Below, one piece after another: positions 63,483-64,000 of a stretch of DNA of 64,000 nt; the first letter of the stretch is position 1, and each line of letters begins with the position of its first letter. The stretch lies in assembly GCF_002307475.1 (NCBI RefSeq), contig NZ_NTMH01000032.1, positions 62,001-126,000 on the forward strand, given 5' to 3'. A model generated the notes under the pieces. It saw nothing but the letters and a program-made list of their open reading frames with translations, was not told where the DNA came from and did no database searches. Both the position numbers and the translations under genes were made by a program. This DNA is from Pantoea allii. GTDB taxonomy: Bacteria > Pseudomonadota > Gammaproteobacteria > Enterobacterales > Enterobacteriaceae.

Positions 63483-64000
63483 TTAAAGGGAATATATCTC
63501 TTCCATCGACTCGTGTGACACGACCCGATCAATTTCATCAGCACCGGCATAGGAGAAACATACGATGATCCTTAAGTCTGCTTCTTTTAAAGGTGACACA
63601 TGGTGCAGGTTTGCGGCACCGTTAATTAAATAGAAACTACCCTGCGGCACATATTCACGGTATACAGGTCCCTTATCAAGGTAGGCCTGGATATTAGGAT
63701 TCTCTTTATCCCACTCCGTGTTTGGAACAAATTCGACCAGCCCCCCGTTACCTTCTCTTGGGGCCCTGACAATGAATAACAATGAATACCGGTAATCATC
63801 CCAGTGCCACCCGTGTTCATCCTGAGGTAACTGCTGACTGTTGATAACAATTTCCTCAGGTTCGAAAGGTACTTTGATTACCTTGTCGGCAGTAATCTGC
63901 TCCAGGACTCTGAAAAGAGCAGGATCGCTGTAAAAAGCCGGAAGAAGGCGGGCCATTGCGAAAATATCATGACGACTACAGCTCATGTACTTGCGGGGGC
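63483..64000 (-). CDS. BesD/HalD-like Fe(II)/2-oxoglutarate oxygenase, N-terminus cut by window edge
   Basis: The visible part covers 167 residues from an internal Met at 63986 and stays open to the window edge, so the 5' end lies outside. The iron triad is visible as His-Trp-Asp in HGWHWDDY (residues 61 and 63 of the visible part) with the distal His in NLHHVSPL; Arg in DLRIIVCFS should bind 2-oxoglutarate. GGLVEFVPNT and the surrounding order resemble the free-amino-acid halogenase/hydroxylase family of BesD and HalD. Those halogenases have Gly in place of the Asp; Asp here indicates a hydroxylase or other oxidative activity. It appears to be the most upstream gene of the cluster within the window. 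Confidence 0.8.
   Translation of the reverse strand, partial: PRKYMSCSRHDIFAMARLLPAFYSDPALFRVLEQITADKVIKVPFEPEEIVINSQQLPQDEHGWHWDDYRYSLLFIVRAPREGNGGLVEFVPNTEWDKENPNIQAYLDKGPVYREYVPQGSFYLINGAANLHHVSPLKEADLRIIVCFSYAGADEIDRVVSHESMEEIYSL

Noticed and set aside
63483..63986. Oxygenase as a complete 167-residue protein starting at 63986
   Set aside because: The frame is open to the window edge and the family is about 80 residues longer at the N-terminus, so the Met at 63986 is probably internal.
1..64000. CRISPR array, tRNA or rRNA genes
   Set aside because: No regularly spaced repeats and no cloverleaf or rRNA sequence were noticed on either strand.

Overview
The window reads as enteric gammaproteobacterial DNA, most like the Erwiniaceae (Pantoea/Erwinia). 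Reasons: DcuR, DcuS, LplA, YgeA and Mqo are close in sequence and length to the Escherichia coli proteins, while the accessory metabolism (FAD sugar dehydrogenase, 1,3-diaminopropane genes, guanidine assimilation, a natural-product cluster) is not that of E. coli. I saw no rRNA, tRNA, ribosomal-protein or replication gene, so a chromosome or a large metabolic megaplasmid are both possible.

Left part (1-9.6 kb) is an anaerobic fumarate-respiration locus: a DASS dicarboxylate transporter, a three-domain soluble NADH:fumarate-reductase-type flavoprotein, its flavin transferase ApbE, and the fumarate/C4-dicarboxylate sensor-regulator pair DcuS/DcuR, with a perfect FNR box between the transporter and the reductase. 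An Rpn-family nuclease gene follows. From 9.9 to 25.6 kb lie mqo, two small domain-of-unknown-function genes, the ddc-dat pair (1,3-diaminopropane), a TetR regulator with paired operators facing an ATPase-less ABC membrane protein, lplA, a three-subunit FAD sugar dehydrogenase with a 3Fe-4S cysteine motif and a triheme cytochrome c, a diguanylate cyclase and a nitroreductase.

From 26 to 39.2 kb come a UgpABCE-type ABC importer with an ADPRibase-Mn-like phosphodiesterase, a LysR-controlled small operon ending in a frameshifted DUF4865 gene, a periplasmic peroxiredoxin with a DsbD-like reductant, ygeA, a cupin, two small exported proteins and a DUF1345 membrane protein. From 39.3 to 47.5 kb lies a guanidine-assimilation operon: NtrC-like site, sigma-54 promoter, guanidine-I riboswitch, ABC importer, two DUF1989 proteins (carboxyguanidine deiminase subunits) and, behind a second riboswitch of class guanidine-II, a biotin-dependent guanidine/urea carboxylase. 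No allophanate hydrolase follows in the window.

The stretch 47.5-56.9 kb is a mosaic: about 2 kb of decayed DNA with a broken ccdAB pair, a GC-rich cassette converting intracellular alpha-glucan to ribulose 5-phosphate (GH15 glucoamylase, 6-phosphogluconate dehydrogenase, glucose-6-phosphate dehydrogenase, ROK glucokinase), then an intact ccdAB pair, another ccdB remnant and small relics.

The right end (57-64 kb, minus strand, cut by the window edge) is the best candidate for something undescribed: a small biosynthetic cluster with a BesD-like Fe(II)/2-oxoglutarate oxygenase, two methyltransferases, an ATP-grasp ligase, an EamA exporter, a LysA-like PLP decarboxylase and a DapC-like aminotransferase. 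It looks like a pathway for a modified amino acid or short peptide derived from lysine/diaminopimelate-type chemistry. All assignments come from reading the sequence; no database search was run.
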